From Taibaiella sp041660405 (lineage in GTDB: Bacteria > Bacteroidota > Bacteroidia > Chitinophagales > Chitinophagaceae), in contig JBAZWL010000003.1 of the NCBI GenBank assembly GCA_041660405.1, forward strand, positions 124,001 through 188,000: a stretch of DNA of 64,000 bases, read 5' to 3'. Positions 1-9,684 of this stretch are shown in pieces; within the stretch, counting starts at the first letter, position 1; each line of letters starts with the position of its first letter. The notes under the pieces were generated by a model. That model was not told the origin of the DNA and did no database searches. It saw nothing but the letters and a program-made list of their open reading frames with translations. Position numbers and translations under genes: made by a program.

Positions 1-1614
1 TCTGAACCCCGTTCCAAAAGAGTAAATCCTTATGGAATGCTGGCTTACCGTACCATCGGTTTGTGGCGTGAAAATGCTGCTAACATTGGCCTGGAGCAAA
101 AGTATGATTCTGTTCTATGTGGTAAAGAAGGGACCCGTATTATCCGCAAAACTACTGGCGCAACCTGGATGCCTATTGAAGGCTCGGAAGTAGATCCGGT
201 TAACGGACAAGATATTGTTACTACGATTGATATTAATATTCAGGATGCTACAGAGCATGCCCTGCTTGATGTACTCACTAAAAATAATTGTCAGTACGGA
301 ACAGCAATTGTAATGGAAGTGAAGACCGGGAAGATACGGGCATTGGCTAACCTGGGACGCCAGGCTAATGGTAGTTATTGGGAAGATTTTAATTACGCAT
401 TATTACCAACAGAGCCTGGCTCCACGTTCAAACTGATGTCTTTGTATTCTTTACTGGAAGATGGTTATGTTACGATCAATGATAACGTAAATGCTCAGGG
501 CGGTGTAGCTGTATTTGGTAATCAAAGGGTGGTGGATGATCACCATGGACTAGGTATTATCACTATTAAAAAAGCATTTGCACAATCTTCAAATGTTGCT
601 TTTGCCAAACTGATCAATCAATATTATCATAATGATCCGATGAAATATATTCATCATCTGCAAAAATTAAAACTGAATATAAAAACGGGTATTGACCTTT
701 CCGGAGAGCGGAGACCCATGATAAAAACCACAGCCAGTAAGAGTTGGAACAAAGTGACTTCTCTACCCTGGATTGGCTATGGCTATGAAAGCCTGATCAC
801 TCCTTTACATACTTGTATGGTCTACAATGCAGTGGCTAACAATGGTAAAATGATGAAACCTTACCTGGTAAGCTCTATCCAGGAATATGGTATGCCTGTA
901 AAAGAGTTCCAACCTGTAGTGCTGGAAGAAAGTATAGGCAAGCCTTCTACTATTAAACAAATGCAACAAGCCATGCGTGCGGTAGTAGAAGAAGGTACAG
1001 CAAGAGGTATTCAGTCGCCTTATTATACTGCGGCCGGAAAGACGGGTACAGCGCAGGTTGCAGATAAAGGCATCTCTTATGCTGATGGTGTAAGACAAGG
1101 TTCTTTTGTAGGTTATTTCCCTTATGAAAATCCAAAATATACTATTGCTGTTGTAGTAAGATCAACACCTAATGGTGCCTATTATGGAGCTGTAGTTGGC
1201 GCACCAGTATTTAAAGCCATTGCCGATAAACTTTATGCAACGCGTATTGGTGGTTGGAAAGCACCCGCAGATTCTTTAGTGAAAACAAGAAGAGTGGTTG
1301 CAAAGAAGAGTACAGTGGAAAGTCTGAACACAGTAATGACAGCTTTAGGATTTGCAAAGCCTGCCGCTTCAACCTGGAATGGCCTGGCATTTTTGCAGAC
1401 TGACTCTTCAGGTAAATATGCCGTCCAGAAAATTGCAACTGTGAAAAATATGGTACCTGATGTAAGTGGTATGGGGCTTAGAGATGCTTTGTATATACTG
1501 GAGAGTTCTGGTCTTCATGTCACAATAACGGGCAATGGGAAAGTAGTATCGCAATCATTACCGGCCGGCAATAGAATTACTAAAGGTCAACGCATACATC
1601 TGCAATTGGGATAG
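1..1614 (+). CDS. ftsI: Septal penicillin-binding protein (FtsI/PBP3-type) with C-terminal PASTA domain, 5' partial
   Basis: D,D-transpeptidase that cross-links septal peptidoglycan in the periplasm. The reading frame is open from base 1, so the N-terminal anchor and the start lie outside the window; a methionine at 37 is internal. The three active-site motifs are visible: SxxK (S-T-F-K, bases 421-432), SxN (S-S-N, 586-594) and KTG (1039-1047). The last ~55 residues (about 1450-1611) form a PASTA-like domain, VPDVSGMGLRDALYILESSG and following. It opens a same-strand division and wall gene cluster, 31 nt before murE, which supports the division-specific rather than elongation-specific class. 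A PASTA domain on FtsI is usual in Bacteroidota. Confidence 0.93.
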   Translation, partial: SEPRSKRVNPYGMLAYRTIGLWRENAANIGLEQKYDSVLCGKEGTRIIRKTTGATWMPIEGSEVDPVNGQDIVTTIDINIQDATEHALLDVLTKNNCQYGTAIVMEVKTGKIRALANLGRQANGSYWEDFNYALLPTEPGSTFKLMSLYSLLEDGYVTINDNVNAQGGVAVFGNQRVVDDHHGLGIITIKKAFAQSSNVAFAKLINQYYHNDPMKYIHHLQKLKLNIKTGIDLSGERRPMIKTTASKSWNKVTSLPWIGYGYESLITPLHTCMVYNAVANNGKMMKPYLVSSIQEYGMPVKEFQPVVLEESIGKPSTIKQMQQAMRAVVEEGTARGIQSPYYTAAGKTGTAQVADKGISYADGVRQGSFVGYFPYENPKYTIAVVVRSTPNGAYYGAVVGAPVFKAIADKLYATRIGGWKAPADSLVKTRRVVAKKSTVESLNTVMTALGFAKPAASTWNGLAFLQTDSSGKYAVQKIATVKNMVPDVSGMGLRDALYILESSGLHVTITGNGKVVSQSLPAGNRITKGQRIHLQLG

Positions 1615-1645
1615 TTAAAAGGAAACAAGGAATAGAAAAGGTATT

Positions 1646-3109
1646 ATGAAACAGTTACAGGAGCTCATTAAAGCAATAAAAACAAAACAGATCATTGGAA
1701 GCAATGATGTGCTTGTGGATGCGCTTACCATTGACTCCCGTAAAGCCGGAAAGGGCTCTTTATTCTTTGCACAAAAAGGAACCCTTACAGATGGTCATAA
1801 ATATGTTGAACAGGTAATTGAAGCTGGTGCTGTTGTAATTGTATGCCAGGATATACCTGCAGCTATCAATGAATCTGTAACCTATATACAGGTAGAAGAT
1901 GTAGCAGCAATAACAGGTATAGTGGCTGCTGCTTTTTATGATCAGCCATCACAAGGGATGAAAGTAATTGGAGTAACCGGAACCAATGGTAAAACAACGG
2001 TGGCTACTTTATTGCATAAACTGTTTCAGGCATTAGGTTACAAGTGTGGCCTGATCTCGACAGTACAAAATCATATTGGTGACACGATAGTACCTGCAAC
2101 ACATACTACACCTGATGCAGTTAGCCTTCAAGGGTTATTCCGACAGATGGCAGATGAAGGTTGCGATTATGTTTTCATCGAGGTTAGCTCCCACGCTATT
2201 CATCAACATCGGATAGCAGGTATTGATTTTGATGGTGGCATCTTTACCAACATCACTCACGACCATCTGGATTATCATGCTACGTTTGATGAATATATCA
2301 GGGTGAAAAAAATGTTCTTTGATCAGCTAAGCAAAAAAGCATTTGCATTGACCAATGCTGATGATAAACGCGGCCTGGTTATGTTGCAGAATACAGCTGC
2401 GCTTCGCAAAACTTATTCTTTACGAGTACCTGCTGATTATAAAGGTAAAGTACTGGAGAATGATTTGGATGGATTGCAGATGAATGTGAATAAAGTTGAT
2501 GTTCATTTCAGGTTAAGTGGCTTGTTTAATGCTTATAATTTGCTGGCAGTATTCGGTACAGCTGAATTGTTGGGAGAAGATAAAATGGAGGTGCTGGCAT
2601 TGCTTAGTGATATGAAAGGTGCAGCTGGAAGGTTTGACACTTATCGTTCGCCAAAAGAAAGAGTACTGGGTATTATTGATTATGCACATACCCCCGATGC
2701 TTTACTGAATGTACTGGCAACTATCAAACAGTTTGGCGGCCAGCGGCAGATTATAACAGTAGTAGGGTGTGGTGGCGACAGGGACAAAACGAAAAGACCC
2801 GTAATGGCGCAGGTGGCCTGCGAGCATAGCGATAAGGTGATCCTGACTTCCGATAATCCAAGAAGTGAAGACCCTGAAGTTATACTGAACGATATGGAAA
2901 GTGGCCTCACATTTGCTCACAAAAGAAAGGTGCTCCGGATTGCTGACAGAAGAGAAGCTATAAAAACAGCATGTACATTGGCCAACGAAGATGATGTGGT
3001 ATTGGTAGCAGGTAAAGGCCATGAAACATACCAGGAAATAAAAGGAGTCCGGCATCATTTTGATGACAAAGAAGTATTACTGGAAATGTTTGAGTTGCTG
3101 GAAAAATAA
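1646..3109 (+). CDS. murE: UDP-MurNAc-tripeptide synthetase (meso-DAP-adding)
   Basis: Cytoplasmic Mur ligase adding the third peptide residue to UDP-MurNAc-L-Ala-D-Glu with ATP. 487 aa, normal length. P-loop TGTNGKTT at residues 111-118; DNPRSEDP begins at residue 403. The DNPR signature is the known marker of meso-diaminopimelate specificity (Lys-adding enzymes carry a different motif), so the organism is predicted to have DAP-type peptidoglycan. Lies between ftsI and mraY, as in standard dcw clusters. No Shine-Dalgarno sequence precedes the ATG, as expected in Bacteroidota. Confidence 0.97.
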   Translation: MKQLQELIKAIKTKQIIGSNDVLVDALTIDSRKAGKGSLFFAQKGTLTDGHKYVEQVIEAGAVVIVCQDIPAAINESVTYIQVEDVAAITGIVAAAFYDQPSQGMKVIGVTGTNGKTTVATLLHKLFQALGYKCGLISTVQNHIGDTIVPATHTTPDAVSLQGLFRQMADEGCDYVFIEVSSHAIHQHRIAGIDFDGGIFTNITHDHLDYHATFDEYIRVKKMFFDQLSKKAFALTNADDKRGLVMLQNTAALRKTYSLRVPADYKGKVLENDLDGLQMNVNKVDVHFRLSGLFNAYNLLAVFGTAELLGEDKMEVLALLSDMKGAAGRFDTYRSPKERVLGIIDYAHTPDALLNVLATIKQFGGQRQIITVVGCGGDRDKTKRPVMAQVACEHSDKVILTSDNPRSEDPEVILNDMESGLTFAHKRKVLRIADRREAIKTACTLANEDDVVLVAGKGHETYQEIKGVRHHFDDKEVLLEMFELLEK

Positions 3110-3148
3110 AGAGATCAATACACGGAAAAATTACATAAATCTGATTGC

Positions 3149-4420
3149 ATGTTATACTATTTATTCAAATACCTGAGAGATCAATTCGGTATGTCCGGAG
3201 CGGGGTTGTTTCAATACATCACCTTCCGTGCTGGTATGGCTATTGTGCTGTCTCTTATCATTACCCTGGTATTTGGTAAAAGACTGATCCGCTATCTTCA
3301 ACATAAACAAATAGGGGAAACTGTGCGTGATCTTGGCCTTCAGGGAGAAGAGTCAAAACGAGGTACACCCACTATGGGTGGGTTAATCATTATTGCAGGC
3401 ATCATTATTCCTACACTCATTTTTGCAAGAATAGAAAATGTGTACATATTGATGATGTTACTATCAACAGTGTGGTTGGGTCTCGTTGGTTTTCTGGATG
3501 ATTATATTAAAGTCTTTAAGAAGAATAAAGAAGGCCTTGCAGGGAGATTTAAAATATTAGGGCAGGTTGGATTGGGTATCATAATTGGCTTTACCATGTA
3601 TTATAATCAACATGTGGTAACTACAAGGGAGATAAAAGCAGGACAACCGATATTGTATAATGGCGCTGAGAAAATTGCAGGAGAACCCTACAGCCGTGTG
3701 GATGAAAAAGGTGTAACCCGCAACTACGTTCAGGTTCAGGCCACAGTTACTACAGTCCCTTTTTCCAAAAATCACGAACTGAGTTATGCAAAGATTGCTT
3801 CTATTTTCGGAGAGAAGGCTGTGGGCTGGCTGACACCCACTATATATATTGTGTTCGTTATTCTCATAATCACTGCCGTATCTAATGGAGCTAATATTAC
3901 AGATGGTATTGATGGACTGGCAACGGGTACATCGGCCATAGCTGGTCTGGCTTTTGGGGTATTTGCCTATTTGTCGGGCAACTATGTTTTTGCCAGCTAT
4001 CTGAACATCATGCACATTCCTAACCTAGGCGAACTGTCCATATTTGTAGGTGCTTTTGTAGGAGCTTGTATCGGATTCCTTTGGTATAACTCTTATCCGG
4101 CACAGGTTTTCATGGGCGATACGGGTAGCTTGGCCTTGGGTGGCATCATTGCATCGCTGGCTATCATTGTTCGTAAGGAATTATTGATACCTATTATTTG
4201 CGGTGTATTCCTGGTGGAAAATTTATCGGTGATGTTGCAGGTCAGTTACTTTAAGTACACGAAAAAGAAATACGGGGAAGGCCGCAGGATCCTAAAAATG
4301 TCGCCACTGCACCATCACTATCAAAAGCTTGGATATCATGAAAGTAAAATTGTAACCCGGTTCTGGATTATAGGCATCATTTTGGTCGTTGTAAGTATTG
4401 TGTCTTTGAAAGTTCAATAA
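3149..4420 (+). CDS. mraY: Phospho-MurNAc-pentapeptide translocase (lipid I synthase)
   Basis: Integral membrane enzyme transferring phospho-MurNAc-pentapeptide to undecaprenyl phosphate to give lipid I. Conserved Asp pairs are seen in FLDDYIKVFKKN and the MGDTGSLALGG loop, and the His-rich segment MSPLHHHYQKLG is present. At 423 aa it is about 60 residues longer than the E. coli enzyme; the extra is a hydrophilic insert at roughly residues 155-215 between membrane helices. Long MraY of this kind is familiar in Bacteroidota. Ends 8 nt before murD. Confidence 0.97.
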   Translation: MLYYLFKYLRDQFGMSGAGLFQYITFRAGMAIVLSLIITLVFGKRLIRYLQHKQIGETVRDLGLQGEESKRGTPTMGGLIIIAGIIIPTLIFARIENVYILMMLLSTVWLGLVGFLDDYIKVFKKNKEGLAGRFKILGQVGLGIIIGFTMYYNQHVVTTREIKAGQPILYNGAEKIAGEPYSRVDEKGVTRNYVQVQATVTTVPFSKNHELSYAKIASIFGEKAVGWLTPTIYIVFVILIITAVSNGANITDGIDGLATGTSAIAGLAFGVFAYLSGNYVFASYLNIMHIPNLGELSIFVGAFVGACIGFLWYNSYPAQVFMGDTGSLALGGIIASLAIIVRKELLIPIICGVFLVENLSVMLQVSYFKYTKKKYGEGRRILKMSPLHHHYQKLGYHESKIVTRFWIIGIILVVVSIVSLKVQ

Positions 4421-4428
4421 GCGGGAAT

Positions 4429-5787
4429 ATGGATAAAGGATATAAGAACATTGTAGTACTGGGAGCGGGGGAAAGTGGGAACGGAGCGGCTTTACTGGCA
4501 AAGCATAATGGTATCCCGGTATTTGTTTCAGACAACGGAAAGATAAAAGATCATTATAAAAAAGAACTGGAACAGGAAGGTATAGCATTTGAAGAAGGAG
4601 GACACAACAGGGATAGAATAATGGCTGCTGACCTGATTATAAAAAGCCCTGGTATACCCGATAAAGCACCTTTAATAAAAGGGCTAAGAGCCGCAGGGAA
4701 AGAAATTATCAGTGAAATAGAATTTGGATTTTGGTATAAAGGCGATAGTAAGATCATTGCGATAACCGGTAGTAACGGGAAGAGTACGACGACAAGCCTT
4801 TTATATCATTTGCTGAAAAACGCGGGACTGGATGTCTCCATGGTGGGGAATATAGGGGTCAGCTTTGCCAAACAGGTTGCTATAAAACCTACATCATGGT
4901 ATGTGATGGAGATCAGTAGCTTTCAATTGGATGATATTAAAGAGTTCAGACCAGAAATAGGAGTATTGCTGAATATAACACCCGATCATCTGGATAGATA
5001 TGAGTACAAGTTTGAAAATTATATAAAATCAAAATTCAGAATTGCAAAGAACCAGACAGCGGAAGATATACTGGTATTGAATGTAGACGACGAAGCGATA
5101 AAAAATTACCAGGAGCTAAACTTAATAAAACCGAAATTAATACCCATAACGATGAGCGAACACAATCTAACCCAGGACGAAGGAGCTTTTATGAAAGATG
5201 AAGAATTGCATTTGAAATATCAAGGCGATGATACCAACATATCTATACACGATCTTGCTTTAAAAGGCAGACACAATCAATATAATTCAATGGCAGCGGG
5301 AATTTCCGCCAGAGCAGCTGGTATTCGTAAAGAAAAAATAAGAGAAAGCTTTTCTTCTTTTGAAGGGTTGGAACATAGACTGGAATTTGTAGCAACTGTA
5401 AGAGGTGTAGATTTCATCAATGATAGTAAGGGTACTAATCTAAATTCGGTATGGTTTGCGCTGGAAAGCATGAAACAGCCTGTAGTACTTATTCTTGGCG
5501 GTCAGGATAAAGGGAATGATTATAACGAGATCATGGATCTGGTACAGGAAAAAGTAAGAGCAATAGTTTGTATGGGTGTGGATAATGCTCCGATTCATAA
5601 AGCATTTGAAAGCGTAATTAAAAATATTGTAGATACTCAAAGTGCTACTGATGCTGTGAAAGCCGCTTACGCACTTGCAGAAAAAGGTGATGTAGTATTG
5701 TTATCCCCTGGTTGCGCCAGTTTCGATCTGTTTAAGAATTATGAAGACAGAGGTACGCAATTTAAACAGGCAGTAAGAGAATTGTAG
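4429..5787 (+). CDS. murD: UDP-MurNAc-L-alanine:D-glutamate ligase
   Basis: Cytoplasmic Mur ligase adding D-Glu to UDP-MurNAc-L-Ala. 452 aa. N-terminal Rossmann segment VVLGAGESGNGAA binds the UDP moiety; the ATP P-loop is TGSNGKSTT; the central motif NITPDHLDRY and the C-terminal ligase domain (ILGGQDKGNDY, LLSPGCASFD) are all recognisable. Eight nt after mraY, so probably co-transcribed. It is followed by 141 nt of A/T-rich non-coding sequence before ftsW. Confidence 0.97.
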   Translation: MDKGYKNIVVLGAGESGNGAALLAKHNGIPVFVSDNGKIKDHYKKELEQEGIAFEEGGHNRDRIMAADLIIKSPGIPDKAPLIKGLRAAGKEIISEIEFGFWYKGDSKIIAITGSNGKSTTTSLLYHLLKNAGLDVSMVGNIGVSFAKQVAIKPTSWYVMEISSFQLDDIKEFRPEIGVLLNITPDHLDRYEYKFENYIKSKFRIAKNQTAEDILVLNVDDEAIKNYQELNLIKPKLIPITMSEHNLTQDEGAFMKDEELHLKYQGDDTNISIHDLALKGRHNQYNSMAAGISARAAGIRKEKIRESFSSFEGLEHRLEFVATVRGVDFINDSKGTNLNSVWFALESMKQPVVLILGGQDKGNDYNEIMDLVQEKVRAIVCMGVDNAPIHKAFESVIKNIVDTQSATDAVKAAYALAEKGDVVLLSPGCASFDLFKNYEDRGTQFKQAVREL

Positions 5788-5928
5788 CATAGAACCAAGA
5801 TTGATAGAAGCAAGAATAAAGATTAAACAGTAACAGGATTAAGTATAAAACGCAAGTATAACGGTTAGTTAGGTTGAATATACAAATCTTGTTTCTTTAA
5901 TCTGACAATCTAAAATCTAAGAAAAAAA

Positions 5929-7086
5929 ATGCAACAGGTATTGCAGAGGATCAAAGGAGATAAAGTGATATGGTCGGTAGTAATTTTACTATCGTTGCTA
6001 AGCCTGCTTGCTGTATATTCTGCAACAGGCTCGCTCGCATGGCGTATGGATAAAAGCTCCGGCTTTTACATGGTGAAACAATTGGGTGTACTGGTAGCTG
6101 GTCTTGGTATTATATTCGTTGTACATCGGGTTAACTATACCAAGTTCGCAAGATTTTCGGTGTTGTTGTTCATGATCTGTATTCCATTACTTATCTACAC
6201 CTTGTTCTTTGGTACTAAGTTGAATGAAGGCTCCCGTTGGATTAAATTGCCGCTGATCAATCTTACTTTCCAAACCTCCGATCTTGCACGTCTTGCAGTA
6301 TTCATGTTTTTAGCACGGCAATTAAGTGTGAAGCAAAAGGTGATCAAAGATTTTAAGAAAGGATTTTTGCCGGTGTTGATTCCTGTACTGATCATTTGCG
6401 GATTAATTGCTCCGGCCAACCTTTCAACTGCATTGTTGTTGGGGCTTACCTGCTGTATATTGTTCTTTATAGGCCGTGTAGATGTTAAGCATATTATGCT
6501 GCTGGCAGTAGTAGGGCTTATAGGTGTAGGATTGCTTTTTTCAGTTTCCATAGCCTTTAAAGTAGGCCGTGGAGCCACATGGCAAAAACGTATTGAGAAC
6601 TATGTGGGTAAAGGTACTGACGAAAAAGATGGAGATAGTAATTACCAGATCACACAGGCCAAGATAGCAATTGCAAGCGGTGGGCTAACAGGACGTGGTC
6701 CCGGTAAAAGCTGGGCACGAGATTTTCTGCCGCATCCTTATTCCGATTTCATTTTCGCCATTATTATTGAAGAATACGGGATAATAGGTGCAACAATATT
6801 AATAGGTGTTTACCTGCTGTTCCTTTGGCGAAGTATTTTAATATTCAGGCGGTGTCCTTATGCTTTCGGAGCATTCCTAGCAGTAGGACTCAGCTTTACA
6901 CTTGTGTTCCAAGCATTGATGAATATGGCGGTAAATGTACACCTGGTGCCGGTTACAGGGCTTACGCTCCCGCTGGTTAGTATGGGTGGATCATCCATAT
7001 GGTTTAATAGCGTAGCTATAGGAATTATATTAAGTGTGAGCAGGTATGTGGATGAAATGGAGGGTAGTGAATTGAAAAGTAAATAA
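5929..7086 (+). CDS. ftsW: Septal SEDS glycosyltransferase FtsW
   Basis: Polytopic SEDS-family peptidoglycan glycosyltransferase that works with FtsI at the septum. 385 aa with about ten hydrophobic segments. Diagnostic pieces: SLLAVYSATGSLAW in the first helix region, NEGSRWIKLP, and HPYSDFIFAIIIEEYG followed by TGLTLPLVSMGGSS, the conserved SEDS loops. Its position between murD and murG and pairing with an FtsI-type PBP favour FtsW over RodA. The 141-nt leader (5788-5928) contains degenerate A/T-rich words ending in a run of A just before the ATG. Confidence 0.95.
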   Translation: MQQVLQRIKGDKVIWSVVILLSLLSLLAVYSATGSLAWRMDKSSGFYMVKQLGVLVAGLGIIFVVHRVNYTKFARFSVLLFMICIPLLIYTLFFGTKLNEGSRWIKLPLINLTFQTSDLARLAVFMFLARQLSVKQKVIKDFKKGFLPVLIPVLIICGLIAPANLSTALLLGLTCCILFFIGRVDVKHIMLLAVVGLIGVGLLFSVSIAFKVGRGATWQKRIENYVGKGTDEKDGDSNYQITQAKIAIASGGLTGRGPGKSWARDFLPHPYSDFIFAIIIEEYGIIGATILIGVYLLFLWRSILIFRRCPYAFGAFLAVGLSFTLVFQALMNMAVNVHLVPVTGLTLPLVSMGGSSIWFNSVAIGIILSVSRYVDEMEGSELKSK

Positions 7087-7157
7087 AAGTATCAAGTATA
7101 CATTTTAGAAGGGATCATTTTTGACTTTTGCATTTTGACTTTTGAATTAACAAAAAT

Positions 7158-8252
7158 ATGAAAGTAGTAATAGCAGGCGGTGGTACAGGCGGGCATATAT
7201 TCCCGGCAGTGGCTATTGGCCATGCTTTGCAACGATTAGCGCCGGGTACAGAATTGTTGTTTGTAGGTGCTAACGGAAAGATGGAAATGGAGAAAGTTCC
7301 GTTGGAAGGATTTAAAATAGTAGGATTAGATATTGCGGGATTCAATAGAAGCAACCTTTTAAAGAACCTGACATTGCCTTTCAAATTATGGAAGAGCCGT
7401 AAGCAGGCTAATAAAGTAATTAGTGATTTCCAGCCTGATGTTGTTGTAGGTGTGGGTGGTTTTGCAAGTTTCCCAATGCTATATGCAGCGCAGGCTAAAG
7501 GTATACCAACATTGATCCAGGAGCAAAATTCATTTGCTGGAAAAAGTAATAAAATACTGGGAAGAAAGGCGAAAGCAATATGTGTGGCTTATAGTGGAAT
7601 GGAAAGATTTTTTCCGAAGGAAAATATAATACTTACCGGCAATCCCGTAAGAGCAAGTATATCAAAGGCAAACATTTCCAGGCAAGAAGGAATAGATGCT
7701 TTTGGTCTGGATAAGAATAAGAAGACAATATTAATTGTTGGCGGAAGCCTTGGTGCGAGAACGATTAATGAGGCCGTTGCAGCAGGTATAAAAGAATTGA
7801 CGGATTGGAATGTGCAGATCATATGGCAAACCGGAAAATTGTTTGTTGATCAGGCAAAATCGGCAGCAGAAAAGTTTGGGAAAGGTATAGTAGTACAGGA
7901 TTTTATCAGGAATATGGAATATGCTTATGCCGCGGCAGATATTGTAGTATCAAGGGCAGGAGCATTATCCAGTGCTGAATTGTGTATAGCAGGTAAGCCT
8001 GTAATATTTGTTCCTTACCCTTTTGCAGCAGAAGACCATCAGACAAGTAACGCTATGGCTTTAGTAGAGCATAATGCTGCGATGATAGTGAAAGACAATG
8101 AAGCAAGAACAGAATTAATAAAGAAGTTGAATACCCTGGTTCATGATGAAAATATGCAAAAGATAATGGCAGAGCATATCGTGAAACATGGCATTAAGGA
8201 TGCAGATGAAAGAATAGCACGTAAAGTAATTGAAATAAGCGGACAGAAATAA
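7158..8252 (+). CDS. murG: UDP-GlcNAc:lipid I N-acetylglucosaminyltransferase
   Basis: GT28-family, membrane-associated enzyme converting lipid I to lipid II on the cytoplasmic face. 364 aa. N-terminal glycine-rich loop GGGTGGHIFPA near residues 7-17, second G loop VGGSLGARTINEA, and the donor-binding segment PYPFAAEDHQTSNA with its preceding SRAGALSSAEL. All are MurG hallmarks. Precedes murC by 7 nt. The 71-nt leader after ftsW contains a short direct repeat of TTTTGACTTTTG-like words. Confidence 0.97.
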   Translation: MKVVIAGGGTGGHIFPAVAIGHALQRLAPGTELLFVGANGKMEMEKVPLEGFKIVGLDIAGFNRSNLLKNLTLPFKLWKSRKQANKVISDFQPDVVVGVGGFASFPMLYAAQAKGIPTLIQEQNSFAGKSNKILGRKAKAICVAYSGMERFFPKENIILTGNPVRASISKANISRQEGIDAFGLDKNKKTILIVGGSLGARTINEAVAAGIKELTDWNVQIIWQTGKLFVDQAKSAAEKFGKGIVVQDFIRNMEYAYAAADIVVSRAGALSSAELCIAGKPVIFVPYPFAAEDHQTSNAMALVEHNAAMIVKDNEARTELIKKLNTLVHDENMQKIMAEHIVKHGIKDADERIARKVIEISGQK

Positions 8253-8259
8253 GTATAAA

Positions 8260-9618
8260 ATGAATATCGAAAATATAAAGAAGATCTATTTCGTAGGTAT
8301 AGGAGGCATCGGAATGAGTGCTCTGGCAAGGTTTTTCAGCGAGAGAGGTTCTGAAGTAAAGGGTTATGACCGTACGGAAACAGAGCTTACCAAAAGCCTT
8401 TCGGCTGAAGGTATGGATATTCATTATGAAGATAACATAGACTTGTTATATAAAGACGCAGAACTGGTAGTATATACACCAGCTATTCCTGCAGATCATA
8501 AAGAACTTAATTGGTATAGGGACAATAATTATCCTGTATTTAAAAGGTCAGATGTATTGCAATGGATCACGGAAAGTATGTTTGCCATTACAGTCGCGGG
8601 TACACATGGTAAAACCACTATCAGTACTATGATAGCACATATACTTCGTGATAGCGGCTATGGCTGTAACGCTTTCCTGGGGGGCATTTCATCAAACTAT
8701 AATAAAAACTACTGGGGAAGTGAACGTAATGTAGCAGTGATTGAAGCTGATGAATACGATAGGAGTTTTTTGAAATTAAAACCAGACATAGCTGTATTGA
8801 CGGCCATGGATGCAGATCACCTGGATATTTATGGTGACCTGGCAGCAATGGAAGAAGCGTTTATACAATATACAAGCAACATTAAGCCTGATGGCACACT
8901 TTGGTCGAAGCATGGATTAAAGCATGGCAAATTGCTGAAAGCGGCTCACAAAAACACTTACAGCTTGCAGAACGACAGTGCTGATGCGTATGCTGTAAAT
9001 ATGCAGATTCATGATGGCGGATACACTTTTGATGTGATGGGCAAAGGTTGGATGCTACAGCAAGTACGATTGAATATTGGTGGTATGCATAATGTGGAGA
9101 ATTGTATTGTAGCCATTGCAGTTGCAAAACAATTAGAGATTGATGATATGCTGATAAAAAATGCCGTGTCCAATTTCAAAGGCGTTAAACGTCGTTTTGA
9201 ATATATTATTAAGAACGATAGCCTGGTTTATATTGATGACTATGCCCATCATCCGGAAGAGCTTGCAGCATTAATTAAAAGTGCTAAAACTTTATTCCCA
9301 GATAAGCGTTGTGTGGTGACTTTTCAACCACATCTGTTTAGCCGGACCCGTGATTTCGCGGAAGGCTTTGCACACAGCCTGGATATGGCAGATGAAGTAT
9401 TGCTGCTTGATATATATCCGGCAAGAGAAAAACCAATGGAAGGTATAACGATCAATACTATTGCGGATAAGATGGGCAATCCTAATCATACCGTATTGAG
9501 TAAAGAAGGTTTGGTGGCTTATGCAAAATCAGCACCAATTGAAATGTTGATAACAGCAGGAGCAGGCGACATAGATAAATTGGTTGAACCGATTAAAGAA
9601 GCATTGCTTCATCGTTAA
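8260..9618 (+). CDS. murC: UDP-MurNAc:L-alanine ligase
   Basis: Cytoplasmic Mur ligase adding L-Ala to UDP-MurNAc, the first peptide step. 452 aa. N-terminal FVGIGGIGMSALARFF nucleotide-binding loop, P-loop AGTHGKTT, DADHLDIY and the C-terminal DDYAHHPEEL and TFQPHLFSRT motifs are those of MurC rather than Mpl (no extra N-terminal features and full dcw context). Seven nt after murG. Confidence 0.97.
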   Translation: MNIENIKKIYFVGIGGIGMSALARFFSERGSEVKGYDRTETELTKSLSAEGMDIHYEDNIDLLYKDAELVVYTPAIPADHKELNWYRDNNYPVFKRSDVLQWITESMFAITVAGTHGKTTISTMIAHILRDSGYGCNAFLGGISSNYNKNYWGSERNVAVIEADEYDRSFLKLKPDIAVLTAMDADHLDIYGDLAAMEEAFIQYTSNIKPDGTLWSKHGLKHGKLLKAAHKNTYSLQNDSADAYAVNMQIHDGGYTFDVMGKGWMLQQVRLNIGGMHNVENCIVAIAVAKQLEIDDMLIKNAVSNFKGVKRRFEYIIKNDSLVYIDDYAHHPEELAALIKSAKTLFPDKRCVVTFQPHLFSRTRDFAEGFAHSLDMADEVLLLDIYPAREKPMEGITINTIADKMGNPNHTVLSKEGLVAYAKSAPIEMLITAGAGDIDKLVEPIKEALLHR

Positions 9619-9684
9619 TCAACATCATTTTAAAATTGAAATAAGGTTAAAAACAGAACAACAAGCAAGACAGTAGCGACAAGA